64,000 bases of DNA from Bathymodiolus brooksi (lineage: Eukaryota > Mollusca > Bivalvia > Mytilida > Modiolidae), in the NCBI GenBank assembly GCA_963680875.1, contig OY804577.1, positions 101,257,906 to 101,321,905 of the forward strand, in the 5' to 3' direction. The position numbers and the translations under genes are program-made. Shown piece after piece: positions 1 through 10,871 of the stretch. How positions within the stretch are numbered: the stretch's first letter is position 1; every line of letters begins with the position of its first letter. The notes under the pieces are model-generated. The model saw only the letters and a program-made list of their open reading frames with translations, was not told the origin of the DNA and did no database searches.

Positions 1-1737
1 ACAAGCGACAAGATGATGTTTATCGTCGCCTGTATGACGAATTTAATTCTTTGAACTTGGTTCCTTTAAATGAAATAAAGTATCATAGGTCTTGTTATAA
101 AGCCTATACAAGTAAAAGCAATTTACAACGGTTTGTCAGCGATGTTCCAGAATGACGCTTCAGTGTCTACTATGAAGACGCGTTCTAAAACCTTGCCACA
201 AATAAACTGGGACTATTGTAATTTTTGTAGACAAAAGGCTATCAAGAAAGATAGAAAACTTGAGCGCATTGAAAGTAGTGAACGCGTCAAATACATTTTA
301 AATGCCGCAAGAGGTAAGTCTGATTATGATTTGTTGAGCCTCTTGACCGTTGACGATGTCCAGGAAAAAGCGCAGTATCATTCGGCATGCATTACAAATT
401 ATTTGCTGAAGTGGAAAAAAGAACATAGTGCTGATAATTACTCTACAATAAAAAAAATGAGTCGGAACATGATATTGCATTCAAAAAATTCTTAGACATT
501 TTGCACCATGACCTTTTTGAGAACAAGAAAGTGTTTATTATGTCTTCCTTGTTAGACAAATTGTGTTCCTTGCTTCCAGAGGGTTTATCGACAAAGTATT
601 CTACTGCCAAATTACAGACACGGCTTCAAAATCATTACGGCGATACTATTGTGATCGAAAGTCAAAAGGGACAAGGTCAATCAAATATAGTTTTCAGTAG
701 TTCGATATCAGTTGCTGACGCTATTCGTGCCGCAAGTAAGTTGAAAGCAGACCTCAAGTTTTCAGAGGTAGAGGCTTCTTTCGTAGATGGCCTGATATGC
801 AGGAAGATCAGATTCTTCATGATGCTGCGAAGGTATTACGTGGCTCTTTACACGCAGTCGAAATTTCCAAAGATTTCTATCCTTCTTCATCTGATCTGTC
901 TCATCATAGATCATTACAATTCATTCCGCCTTCTCTTATGACCTTCCTTTCATGGTTGGTTGATAACAATTGTTTTCGTATTGAAAGTGACTACAATGCG
1001 TTGTCACACGATAAAGCTAGGAAATGTATTACTGTAGCCGAAATGATAATATCGTTGCACAAAAACAGCTTCACTCCATTTAATTTGGGATTTGGCCCTA
1101 CAACTTTACCACGGGTACGGATCTAAACATTTAATTGAAACCCTTCATGCATTTGGTATTTGTGCTTCTTACACTGAAGTGAGAGTTTTTGACCAGGGCC
1201 GCGAACCATGAGATAGCAAAAACTGAAGTGTCTTGCATTCCTTACGGGATAAGTCCTAAAACGCTCGGCGGTGACTTTATTCAAGAAGGTGCTGACAACA
1301 TAGACCTAAATACAGAAACCATAGACGGAAAAAATACTATGCACTCTATGGCTCGAGCAGTTTTTCAGGTGGTGCAAGATCATCCACCAACTTCAGAAAT
1401 CAGTTCAACCAAGATTAAACGAGGTCAAGACCGATCACTTTCCATGACAGAGGAAACCACATCATTCATGGCATGTTACTTATTCTGTATTGCACTTCAT
1501 TTTTCGTTACGTAAATGGTTGTTTCACTTCTAAACCCACAATCTATTTCAACTGTCCAATGCATTGTCTGCAAACAAGGGGGGTTGCGTGTTGTAAGATT
1601 TCACGTTATTTTTTCTCATTTATTCCTATACATGTTAATCACATTTATCTTGCAAATCTTTAATATACATGATATGTAGTAACAAACTAGTTATTTTCAT
1701 TTTTTTGTCTCTTCAATACTTAAAATTGAGATACGGA
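1..1737. repeat. Left copy of 1.74-kb direct repeat
   Basis: This stretch matches 62263-64000 in the same orientation at about 99% identity. I count about a dozen differences, mostly C/T and G/A transitions. There is a 1-nt deletion in the right copy near 62568 and a 2-nt deletion in the left copy near 1186. The match runs off both ends of the window, so the true repeat is longer. The period is about 62.26 kb. Confidence 0.95.
3..1533 (+). pseudogene. Broken N-terminal half of a cysteine-rich invertebrate protein (left copy)
   Basis: The reading frame is spread over several frames. From left to right it encodes the end of a first zinc-binding-like module (YHRSCYKAYTSK near 84-120) and a second Cys module (DYCNFC near 211-230, YHSAC near 376-392). 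Next come a helical segment (LLDKLCSLLPEG near 550-590), a conserved block (ILHDAAKVLRGSL near 810-860) and IQEGADNIDLNTETIDGKNT near 1280-1340. Frame changes occur between the two Cys modules, near 485, near 790 and near 1090, and all are shared with the right copy. A further 2-nt loss near 1186 is private to this copy. The family is recurrent and uncharacterised in molluscs and cnidarians, and I recall no accepted name. Its central domain and C-terminal Cys-rich tail, visible in the pseudogene at 37855-40161, are missing here. It lies in what looks like a receptor intron. Confidence 0.7.
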
Positions 1738-3691
1738 CTTTGTCATTTTTTTGGTGTGAAATCTTCTTAGATGCTTGTTCTTGTTGTCGTAATTTTTTCC
1801 TTGTTTCTCTATGAATTTGGTTCAAACTTTCCAGAAAAGATATACATATATTGAATTATTCTTATGTATAATTCTAAGAAATGTCAATGACTTGCGGTGA
1901 TAATATACGTGCGTTAATATCGATTTGTGAATTTTGTCCCCCCCCCTTTTTTTAATTAGGAGCATATTTCAGTTATGTTTTAAAAGTCAGACTTTTGTAA
2001 CCGCAACAATCTCACTTTCAATGGCTGTCTCAACCATATGTATGAAGTACGTTAAACAGTGGCGAATGCTAGTTAAGATATTTCGGATAATGTATGAAAA
2101 AATGAAAATGTCTTCGTTCTTAGATTTGACCTTTGACTCCGGATATAGAAAATAGAAAATATGCACCATACTAGAATGCGACGACATGCCTAAATCGATG
2201 CAAAATGTCTTTTTCTTCAAAATAATATCCAATGCAGCCGTGTGGTATTTCGGTCCATTAAATTTTCCATTTTACCTTGATTGTCACTGCACTAATGTGT
2301 ATGACTGCCTACTAATACAAACTGTACATGTAATGTGTAATATGTTGTTAAAGACTGTAAGAATGATAAAGTTGAAGTGCATAATCTAGTAGTTGCTATT
2401 AAATTGCAACTTGTAGGGTCAAGATATTTGTGAGATATTTTATATGTTTCTTTATCCGGCTATCTAAAATGCAATTGCATCTAAAAAAAAAATGAATCCG
2501 CTCACATCTGGCAAATATTAAATTCTTTTTTTTTTAATTCCGGATTGTACATCCTTAATTCTGAACCCGTCAGCCCTCTAATCATACATAGGAAACTATT
2601 TATTGATATTCAGAAATGATCTTACTCCTTCATAAAACCATAATGATATTTTTAGAGAAGTACATCGATGTTCGTCGTTGATTATTCGTTTGAAATGGGA
2701 CTATTGACGTGACCCAATACTGGATTTTTATTGATATGGTATATCACTAGATTAAAAGAAACATACAACATACATCTAATCATTTCAATCAAACTGGAGA
2801 AGTGATGGACACGCTTAATTTTCAAACTATTCTACGAGTTAAGCCTTCCATGCAGTCAATGGTGTTTTTGCTCTTCAACCTTTTACGTAAACATTTGCTC
2901 ATGGTTCGGTACATTGTGTTTGCTGAAGAATGCTTCTGGGTTGGATTTTAATAATATTGTAAACCAGCTTAAGTGAAATCGTAACACGCATCTAGCATAT
3001 CTACATACGGATGGATTGTCCACTACTACATGGAAGGCCATCTTGAAATAGAATGAAGGAATGCTGAAGTTATGATGATAATATATTCATTCGCATATCT
3101 AAGTTTCCCCTCTACACGCATTGAAAACGGTTCTCATCATATCATCTACTAAAATAAACAGCTGGACCAAAAGTTGTTCAATTTCTACATTTGCTAAGTT
3201 TCTACACAGAAGTCAGTATTTGTTCCACAGGAACACCAAAGTCACAAACTAATGTAAAAAAAGAGAAGGAAAAAAAAACAAATATTGGAATGGAAATGAA
3301 TTCAACAGTCTGTGGAAAGAAAAACAAACGGAATCAACAGTAGTACTAGTTTTCGATTTAACTGTATTTGTACAATACCTCGACGTTATCAAAAAACGAC
3401 GTTAGAAATAATTGTTTATCTATTCAGTCGATCATCAAAAGTTTAAATATGAATGTGACATAAACTGATCTATCTAATGCTTTTGTTGATAGTTGATGTT
3501 GTTAATATAAAATTAATAAACAAATAAGATGTTAACGATGAAACGATATTCTCAAGACATACAAGTAAATGTTAATGATAAAGTATTTATACTGATTTGA
3601 ACTATATATTATCATCAAATATATACGGATTGTTTTCCTGACAATACGTGGAATAGCTATATTCATATATGTTTTATTTGCTTTCTTACAG
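1738..3691. other. AT-rich non-coding stretch, probable intron
   Basis: No supported gene. It holds a C-run followed by a T-run near 1938-1955 and a polypyrimidine stretch with AG at 3690-3691 that serves as the acceptor of the next exon. Short open frames here lack recognisable composition or motifs. No signal-peptide exon for the receptor was found. Confidence 0.5.
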
Positions 3692-4075
3692 TGGATATGT
3701 GTGAGCCACAATTTGCAAAAGAAAACGACACACATTCTGGAAACTTCATACTAGACAGTGTCGTATTACGTATAATGATACAAGACAATTGTTTCTGTCG
3801 GGTGACGATAGACAATCAAATAGAACCAGTATCAATTGGTTTGAGAATATTCGCTGGTCTCGCGTCATCAACACCAGTAGAAAATGAATGTGGACTTGTA
3901 GTTGACATCAATCATATACCTGATATGTCAACAGGAAATGCAATAGCTCCAATTGAATGTGTTGTGAACGCTACTGTTCGTAATATACCATTGTTACTAA
4001 ACAGTACTTTACAGTTTAAATCTAGAATAATAAATGGAACATTCACCCGGGGCTACTGTATGGAGATACGACGAG
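3692..4075 (+). CDS. Receptor ectodomain exon (cysteine-rich, CUB-like fold possible)
   Basis: This exon is open throughout, with acceptor ttcttacag before 3692 and donor gag|gtaacg after 4075. It begins with two bases of a codon and ends with one, so it is a symmetrical phase 1-1 exon, as is usual for extracellular modules. The roughly 127 residues start near CEPQFAKENDTHSGNFILD. They contain six cysteines (MCE, CFC, ECG, IEC, YCM) and four N-glycosylation sequons (NDT, NAT, NST, NGT). Alternating hydrophobic stretches suggest a beta-sandwich. The Cys/Gly layout recalls CUB-like ectodomains of bivalve membrane receptors, but I cannot name the family. It joins in frame to the stalk exon at 5907, where the split codon g|at gives Asp. 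The stop reached at 4102-4104 by reading through lies in the intron. Confidence 0.72.
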
Positions 4076-4221
4076 GTAACGCATCATTATTATTTATAAA
4101 TTAGAAATATCAATATTATTATGAACATAACATACCTAAACTGCATTAATCAGCCATTATAGCACTCACCACCTGCAAAACACAGCAAATCAATTTCTAT
4201 TGGGTTGTATAAATATAGATT

Positions 4222-4353
4222 ATTACATGGCATTTTTCATTTCGTACCCTTTATCAGTCCTAGGTCATTATATCAGCCCGAGAACAGATATGCTTAAGGG
4301 ATGATATATGAACGAGGGCTGTTAAAGGGTATAATATGAAAATTGACATGTAA
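4222..4353. repeat. Imperfect hairpin repeat (MITE-like)
   Basis: The left arm (4222-4260) reads ttacatgg...accctttatcagtcc and the right arm (4316-4353) is its imperfect reverse complement. Layout and arm sequence resemble the hairpins at 43639-43795 and 54541-54652 (pattern catgacctttt...atatcag...cagccc), so these look like one old foldback family. Confidence 0.5.
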
Positions 4354-5550
4354 TGATATATGTTTATCATATATTTCAACAGAGGAAATAACTGATTTGA
4401 ACAAAAATGTTTAGTGAGTTTTGGATAGAGTTAAATACATCAAAAACATGTAGGTATAGAACCAGAATTGTATCGTTTTAATATGCAAATCCAATAAATG
4501 CACTTTCAATAGTATAAGAGATAAAATTGGCAGTAATAATAACTATCTGTGCAAATTTTCAATGAAACAGCTTAATCCGCCGTATTTGTAAAAAAAAAAC
4601 AGTTTTCCAGAAATTACGAACATTGACGGAAAAGCATGTAATAGCATTCCTAAGGCAGTTAATAAACTTGATTTATCAGCCCTCTGGGGTCATTCTTGTG
4701 AGACTGGGTTAAATAAACATGATTCCTCTTATTATTCTAAGCAAAACTCAAAGTTTCATCACAAGTTAAAATGTTACCTATATAAGTATATGATAAACAT
4801 AATCCATCATCTTAAGTTAAAACAAATAATAATTATTTATCAATGCAGTTTTATAATTGTATTATCCATAGACTAACTACGGTCAGGTAAAGGATATGCA
4901 TTTGGGATGCAACTGCTGGACTGAGTATAAATCAATATAATTAGTAAAACACAAAACACAGACACCGTGAGAACAATTCCAAATGATTTGTACAGGCACT
5001 TCAAACAAACATGGCGGGTTTAAGGTCCTCCCATCTAACTGAATCGAAGAGGACAAGTTAGTTTTTTTTCCACATGTCAGTAAAATGCCAGTTGTCATTT
5101 AGTAACGGTTTAGCTGCATTCTTGTTAAGAACGCTTAGGCTTTAGAACCAATATATGTATTCTTCGTGATGCAGAAGTTGTCATATGTATAATATTAGTT
5201 CAATTCAAGAGAACATATGACCTTAGTAATCATTTAATCATTAGATAGACCACAAGGCCAACGTAAGACATAATAGAGGAACAATAATCAGCTTTGAACG
5301 GCAATTTAATTGTCAACGACATCTGTTTTCATATGTAGTCAAATCATCGAATACATTTCAACAATATAAACTCGATACGCAATTGAAGAAGTCTCTTTGC
5401 CATATAGTTTGGTAGAGGGCTAATCATTGATATCAAATATGAGGTAAATGTTTATGTTTTTGTTCGATGGCATTTCTTCGCCATCAATATACATCGGTAG
5501 ATCTGCATGAATGTGCTTGTGAATGTTGAACGCCAATATGAATTATATAT

Positions 5551-5740
5551 CAGTAGTTTCGGAAGCCGGTGAAACCACCGACTTGTCGCAAGTTAGGAAC
5601 AAGTTTTATCACATAAAGATGTAGCAAGATGTAGACCCGTGATGAACGCGAATCGAACTCACAACTTTATTGGTGGTACATATACAAAATGTAGTTGTTG
5701 ATTGCAATGGTAAATGTGAATATAGCTGCCATACGTCAGT
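5551..5740 (-). mobile_element. Diverged bivalve SINE-like fragment
   Basis: It retains the blocks 'ggaagccggtgaaaccaccgac', 'ttgtcgcaagt', 'tttatcacataa' and 'cgaatcgaactcacaac' found in the better copies at 7262, 8015 and 24036. It is older and more degraded than those. Confidence 0.65.
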
Positions 5741-5906
5741 TACCCCTAAATATGTCTGTCTGCAAGCTGTCCATAAACAAATGTATATAATACATACACT
5801 GTTTTAGCGCTATGTCTGCTATTCTACACCAGAGCATATAAAATATAGTAACCATCCCAGTTCATTCACTTATATTATACATTATCATCGCATGACAACA
5901 TTTCAG

Positions 5907-6161
5907 ATAGCAATACTAACTCTTCACAAGTTTTACAAATTGATTGTGATGCTCCAACAACACAACAGACAACCCGCCAGATAATACAATCTGATCCAAC
6001 GACTGATACTTCAGGTAATGTTGAATATCCATCATCTACATCTCCACACATGACTGATTCTGAGAAATCAATTACACCGACAACAACGGGAATTACTACT
6101 CCAAAGACAGATACATCTAACAAGGTTGAAAATCTAGCAATGACTACAAATTCGACAATAG
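5907..6161 (+). CDS. Receptor Ser/Thr-rich stalk exon
   Basis: Acceptor catttcag precedes 5907 and donor g|gtaagt follows 6161. It is 255 nt long and again phase 1-1. The first residues (DSNTNSSQVLQIDC) complete the ectodomain and add a seventh cysteine. The rest is a low-complexity segment rich in Thr, Ser and Pro (TTQQTTRQ, SITPTTTGITTPKTDT), with NSS and NST sequons, as expected for an O-glycosylated juxtamembrane stalk. It ends NSTI plus one base. That base completes a Gly codon with the transmembrane exon at 7646, or an Asp codon with the alternative transmembrane exon at 44689. The opposite strand is also open for 82 codons, but the composition and splice sites favour the plus strand. 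Confidence 0.68.
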
Positions 6162-7645
6162 GTAAGTTTATAATTGTAAATACAGTAAATCATGACAGTG
6201 CTAAAGATAAGTATAAATGAAATACATTTTGAATGTCAATTTTAAATTGGAATATCTTAATTTAATATATTTAACAAGTGTATAATAAAATAAATGAAAG
6301 TATCGCATCAGAAAACTTCTCAAGAACTACGTGTACTAATCAATTTCAGTAATTAATGATAAATCTCATTTTTGTTCAATTCGTGGAATAATGTATGATC
6401 GTTCCACATACTTTTCAGATTTAGTTTTATCAATGTCAAGGTCAGAAGACACTGGGCACTCATTCTGTGCTATGATAGGTGATTGCCATAAGCAGGTGGT
6501 ATATGACATATTTATTCCGAAGTATGGTTACGGACCATTTGTCTCTCATTGTTTTGTGATATAAATAGGCTCATTATGCTGTTAATTTGAGGTATGGGAA
6601 GTGCCCATAGAACATTCATCTTGAGGTATGCACCATGACCATCAGGTATTTAATTTTAGGTATGGCTACGGGTTTATGTAAAGCCCAATGATACTGAACA
6701 TCATTTAGTGGTACCACAAGGGAGCATTGGACACTTTCGTTGAATAGCCATGTCCATTGAACTCTCATTATAAATGATGGACAGAGGTTATTTGGCACTC
6801 ATCTTGAACTATTTCCAAGAGAAAAGGGGGCATTTAAAGCTCTATTTGAAAAATATTGAGGGAGAGACTTGTCGACCCAAAGTAATTTACGGCATAGTCC
6901 GGTCTATTGGACATTCTGCTTGCGACAGAACAAGATATGTTACCAGTCTAATGATCCATGACAATTGCAGAATTAGTTGTCAATGCCTCTCATCAAGAGT
7001 GCCCATACCATAACATGCTTATCTTATCATTCCTCAACGTTAATTTAAAACATCCCTGCCATGCCTCAGAATGAGTATTGCCAAGGGTCATTTAGGGCAA
7101 CACACGGGTTTCAGCAATGATAATCTTAGTGGGCTTCGTGTAGTGTTCAGTCGATCATTGTTTGTCTTTAAGTCGTTCTTCTCTTGGCCATTGTATTGTC
7201 TGTCTTTCGAGTTTCTACTCCTGGTTACGCTTTTACACCATTTCTAGACAGTTTGTATGTTTGTTTGATGGTGCTTAACGCCGCTTTCAACAATATTTCA
7301 GCTATATCGTGGCGGTCAGTTTTATTGGTGGAGGACACCGGAGGACCCGGAGAAAACCACCGATCTGTCGCAAGTCACTAACAAACTTTATCACATAATG
7401 TTGTACACCTCGCCCTGATCGAGATTCGAACTCAAAAACCAGTGCTGATAGGAACTGGTGGCATAGGTAGCTGTAAATCCAACTACCATACGATCACGGC
7501 CACGATGGTCCCTCATTTCAAGACTACATACTCAATAATTTGATATATATATTTTTTTTTTATCATTGCCATAATGTTGTTAATTTTGAAACAAAATAAA
7601 CTTGGATTAACATTTTTCCAACTCAAAATATTTATTTTCTTACAG
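6162..7645. other. Receptor intron with repeats
   Basis: Bounded by gtaagt at 6162 and ttttcttacag ending at 7645. At 6420-7080 there is a run of loosely repeated phrases such as 'gaggtatg' and 'ggcactcat', perhaps a decayed tandem array. A fragment like the bivalve repeat at 24894 lies near 7130-7200, and a SINE-like copy lies at 7262-7514. Confidence 0.5.
7262..7514 (-). mobile_element. Bivalve SINE-like element
   Basis: A good copy of the repeat with the core 'ttatcgtggcggtcag' / 'ggagaaaaccaccga'. Read on the minus strand it starts with a pol III A-box-like sequence (tggccgtgatcg...) and carries a B-box-like gagttcgaatctcg, so the transcribed orientation is probably minus. Confidence 0.8.
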
Positions 7646-7733
7646 GAATTGAACAAACAACATATATTGTTATTGGTGCTGGTTCTGGTGTAGCTTTAAT
7701 ACTGCTGGTAGTTTTAGTTGTAGTTTGTCTAAG
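7646..7733 (+). CDS. Receptor transmembrane exon (module 1)
   Basis: Flanked by ttttcttacag and by the donor aag|gtttgt. It is 88 nt long, entering at phase 1 and leaving at phase 2. It encodes GIEQTTY followed by an unbroken hydrophobic helix of about 22 residues (IVIGAGSGVALILLVVLVVV) and then Cys-Leu-Arg. The next exon begins with basic residues, which fits the positive-inside rule for a type I membrane protein. A near-duplicate exon at 44689-44773 has the same phases and the same LLVVLVV core, which supports both as real exons. Confidence 0.78.
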
Positions 7734-8014
7734 GTTTGTAAATATATAATTTACTTTTGATGTTTGAAGATTTATACTTAAATGTATCTAAAAATATCCC
7801 CAACAGTAACGACATACGTTTTATTGTCTACCAATAAATCTGTTCTCTAAGCATTTACACAGGATGTTTCACGCATCCTTTCACAAAATAAGAGGTATTG
7901 CAATCTATAAGACGAACGACCTGGTCGATATGCATTCATATACACGAAAGTTGAACATTTGAATACCATGGACAGAAACAAAATTCTATAAATTCGCTTT
8001 GTTGTAGGATTAGC

Positions 8015-8262
8015 GTTATGGTGTTTAATGCCACTGTTAACAATACTTCAGTTATATCGTGTCGGTCAGTTTTATTGGTGGTGGAAACCGGAGAACACTA
8101 CCGACCTGTCGCAAGTCACTAACAAACTTTATCATATAATGTTGTATCGAGTACACCCAGGTATGAGCGAGATTCGAGCTCACAACGTTAGTGGTCGTAG
8201 GCACTTATTACATAGGTAGTTGTAAATCCAACTACCATAGGATCATGACCACAACGGCAACT
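8015..8262 (-). mobile_element. Bivalve SINE-like element
   Basis: Second copy inside the receptor locus, between the transmembrane exon and the cytoplasmic exon. It shares the blocks 'atatcgtgtcggtcag', 'gacctgtcgcaagtcac', 'cgagattcgagctcac' and 'gtagttgtaaatccaactacc' with the other copies. Confidence 0.8.
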
Positions 8263-8294
8263 GTTTTGTTGTAATATTGACATACATTTTACAG

Positions 8295-8391
8295 GAATAA
8301 GTTGATTAGCAATGAATACCAAAAAGCTCCAATTAGCAAAACTCAAAAGAAACGGGCGTATTCACATTGGTATATATATATACGGATATGA
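8295..8391 (+). CDS. Possible alternative short cytoplasmic exon
   Basis: A good acceptor (cattttacag) precedes 8295. The exon joins the transmembrane exon in frame (ag|g gives Arg) and encodes RNKLISNEYQKAPISKTQKK and a few more residues before a stop at 8389-8391. It resembles the start of the module-2 tail exon (RNKRILNARR at 45656). A weak donor (ttg|gtatat) after 8369 would make it a 75-nt, frame-neutral cassette. Joining tg to the first base of the 8654 exon would create TGA, so inclusion truncates the protein either way. Predicted effect: a receptor without the tyrosine array. It may also be a decayed exon. Confidence 0.35.
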
Positions 8392-8653
8392 ATCTCGTGA
8401 TGTGAAACGTCAGTCTGTTGTCTAGTTATCATAGTACTATATATGTTGAATCAGAGGGACATTTATGGACGATTGTCAATATTTGTTACATTATTCATGT
8501 AATAAGAATTTTAAATTGAAAACGGTTTTTAAATTTTAGTGATAATGGACATATTTTATACTCGTATTAATGTAGAATTTCATGTTGTTTCTTGTATCAC
8601 AACATTTGTAAGAGTTTAATTTAAAACATCTGTTTTTTCCTTTTTTTCATTAG

Positions 8654-9557
8654 AAGAAAATCAACACACAAAGCAGGAACCAATGGAAATGTAAGTCAAT
8701 CATATCAGCAAGAAGAAAGTGACGATGAGTTGCAGGATAATGTACTCTACGTACCAGCAACGGAATTTGATATTACTGGTGGTGGATTAAGCATGGAAGG
8801 AAATTACAGTACCGTTGATGACGATGCAGGAAAATATTCGAACGAAAGATTAAGTGTGGAAGGAAATTACAGTACCGTTGATGTGGATACTCCAAGATTC
8901 TCCAACACTAGATTAAGCATGGAAGGCAATTACAGTACCGTTGATGACGATGCACGAAAATATTCCAACGAAAGATTAAGCATGGAAGGCAATTACAGTA
9001 CCGTTGATGAGGACACAACAAATTCCTCCAACACTAGATTAAGCATGGAAGGCAATTACAGTACCGTTGATGAGGACACAGCAAATTCCTCCAATACTAG
9101 ATTAAGCATGGAAGGTAATTACAGTAGCGTTGATGAGGACACAGCAAATTCCTCCAAGAAAAGGTTAAGCATGGATGGAAATTATAGTACAGTTGAACTC
9201 GATGAACATTTGGATACAAACTGTAGCTACCCTGAGAATTCAGAACAAGGGCAAACAAAAGGGAAGCAAAAACCAACTATCAAACCAAAACCTAAATGGT
9301 CCTGTATAAATAGTGAGGAACATCGCTCCTCTGATCAAAACATAAAACACATTACTCCTACAAATGGCAGTGACAACGTCTATGCAATTGTTGATAAAAG
9401 TAGTAACAATGTTCCTACAATTAATATAAGTAAAGGGGAGGGAACATGTCAACCTGATCAAACCTACGCTGTTGTGGACAAAGCACGGAAACGTAAATCT
9501 AGTTCAGATGAAACAAATAAAAAGAAGTTCGAAATAAATTCTGGCAACAGGGTCTAG
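8654..9557 (+). CDS. Receptor cytoplasmic tail exon with seven tandem YSTV repeats
   Basis: The acceptor tttttttcattag precedes 8654, and the first base completes an Arg codon with the transmembrane exon. About 300 codons run to the TAG ending at 9557. The order is: basic juxtamembrane RRKSTHK; an acidic, Gln-rich segment; VLYVPATEFD; seven 21-residue repeats of the form RLSMEGNYSTVDxD; a Lys/Pro segment (KPTIKPKPKW); NVYAIVDK; QTYAVVDK; and a basic, Ser-rich end. Y-x-x-V sites of this kind are typical of phosphotyrosine docking by SH2 domains. They are not classical ITIMs, because the residue two before Tyr is Gly, nor ITAMs, because Tyr spacing is 21. I infer a signalling receptor tail. The ligand and partners are unknown. 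Codons are intact, with no frameshift. Confidence 0.85.
8784..9224 (+). repeat. In-frame 63-bp tandem repeat, 7 units
   Basis: Units start at 8784, 8847, 8910, 8973, 9036, 9099 and 9162, each exactly 63 bp. Units 4-6 are nearly identical (gttgatgaggacac...aattcctccaa), which suggests recent expansion. Units 1 and 3 share the variant DDAxKYSNE. The last unit diverges after the YSTV motif. Phase is perfectly kept, so copy number changes would only lengthen or shorten the tail. Confidence 0.93.
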
Positions 9558-9879
9558 GCTATGTGATATATGCGCTTTATCAGGAATAATACAATAGGCC
9601 TTAATTAGATGTGGTGATAATATATCTATGACGTTCTTGATTCTATTTGTATGTAGCTTATTAGATAATATACGGCAATAAAATTAAATGCTTTAGGCTT
9701 CAACTGTTTTTAACAAATGTCTGCCATTTACTTGGTCCATAATTCGATAATGTTTTCCATGATTAAACCGTGAAAAGCTTGAAGATATCATAAATGTGAT
9801 AGTGTGTCAGTATCAAAATAATCATTGTATTTTCTTAATTCCACTTTTCATGTTGGTCAACTGTAGACAATACTGACAA
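9558..9879 (+). promoter_or_regulatory. 3' UTR and polyadenylation signal
   Basis: An AATAAA lies at 9677-9682, about 120 nt after the stop codon, within AT-rich sequence. This is the expected place for the end of the receptor mRNA that uses the long tail. Confidence 0.55.
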
Positions 9880-10871
9880 ATGCTGACCACTATGGTCGCG
9901 TCCATGAATGTAAACAAAGACATTAACAACTCACTTACAAATTTACTCTTGTCCAGTTCCCAACCAAATACATCTATTGAGAATAGCTCTGAAATCAATA
10001 CTGATACACCTTCAAGACCTATGCGTTCCAAAAAAAGTTGAAGTCCAGAAAGTCCAGATGACTTATCGGGAATTGCTAGGCAGATCAAGCGACGTAACTC
10101 ACTGGGTGACTTAAGCTCAACAACATCAAAGAAATTGCGCGAGTCCATTGGCAATTCACTAAGTAAAACTGTTGAGGCACAGGTCAAATCTGATTTGGAT
10201 GAACATATTAAGACTTTAAGGGAAACTATAAAAAAAAAAAAAAACAAGAAACAATAACAGAGCAAAAATCATTTACATAAAAGCAAGCTGAACTTGTAAT
10301 AGCCACAAACAAAAGGGTTACTTCAAACGAACAAACACTAAATCAATGTAACACAGAGATTGGTGACCTATATCAGCGAACTAATCTGGAAACTCGACTC
10401 GAAAATCAGGAACAGTATTCACGTAGAACCAGCCTGCGATTTCAGAATATCCAGGTCCCTATAGACAGATCTGGCCGTATAATTCACCCTGTCAATACCG
10501 ACGATCTTAATCTAAATGTGTGTAATCAGAAGCTTGAACTTGGTATTCAGAAAGAATATATCAGTAGATTGTATGTCATCGGTACAGTCCACAATGGTAC
10601 ATCACAGGTTATTGTGCGCTTCCTATCATACAGAATCCGCGAGAAAGTATACAGTCATAAAAAGTGCCTAAAGGGAGATCCGGGCAAAATCTTCATTACG
10701 GAAAATCTCACCACTTTCAGAACAAACCTTGTCAAAGAACTGGCCGAGCTCAAATTCAATCTTCACATTAACGTGTATTGGACAAATGATGGTCGTATAT
10801 ATGCTAAAAAATCTGAATCCTCCACCAAACAACTCAGTCGTAAGCACGACGACATCCTCGATCTATTTTGA
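9880..10871 (+). pseudogene. LINE ORF1 relic (L1-type ORF1 protein)
   Basis: From ATG at 9880 a Ser/Asn-rich N-terminus runs to an in-frame TGA at 10039-10041 and continues in the same frame (ARQIKRRNSLGDL) to an A-run near 10230-10245. There the frame shifts. Beyond it, from about 10290, is a coiled-coil-like stretch leading to LENQEQYSRRTSLRFQN. This matches the conserved EQYSRR motif before the RRM of L1-type ORF1 proteins. The RRM and C-terminal domain follow (GTSQVIVRFLSYRIREKVY, IFITENLT, YWTNDGRIYAK), ending at the TGA at 10869-10871. No ORF2 follows, so the copy is a dead, partial insertion. Confidence 0.7.

Larger units (their letters stand above)
4076..5906. other. Receptor intron between ectodomain and stalk exons
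   Basis: Bounded by GT at 4076 and AG at 5905-5906. It contains a hairpin repeat at 4222-4353 and a diverged SINE-like fragment at 5551-5740. I see no other coding signal. Confidence 0.55.

Noticed and set aside
5875..6123. Minus-strand open frame of 82 codons
   Set aside because: It is antisense to the stalk exon. The plus strand has good splice sites, fitting phases and stalk-like composition.
7184..8219. Open frames over 7184-7381 and 8028-8219
   Set aside because: They are translations of SINE-like repeats. The same happens at 24021-24254, 48437-48697 and 60866-61081.
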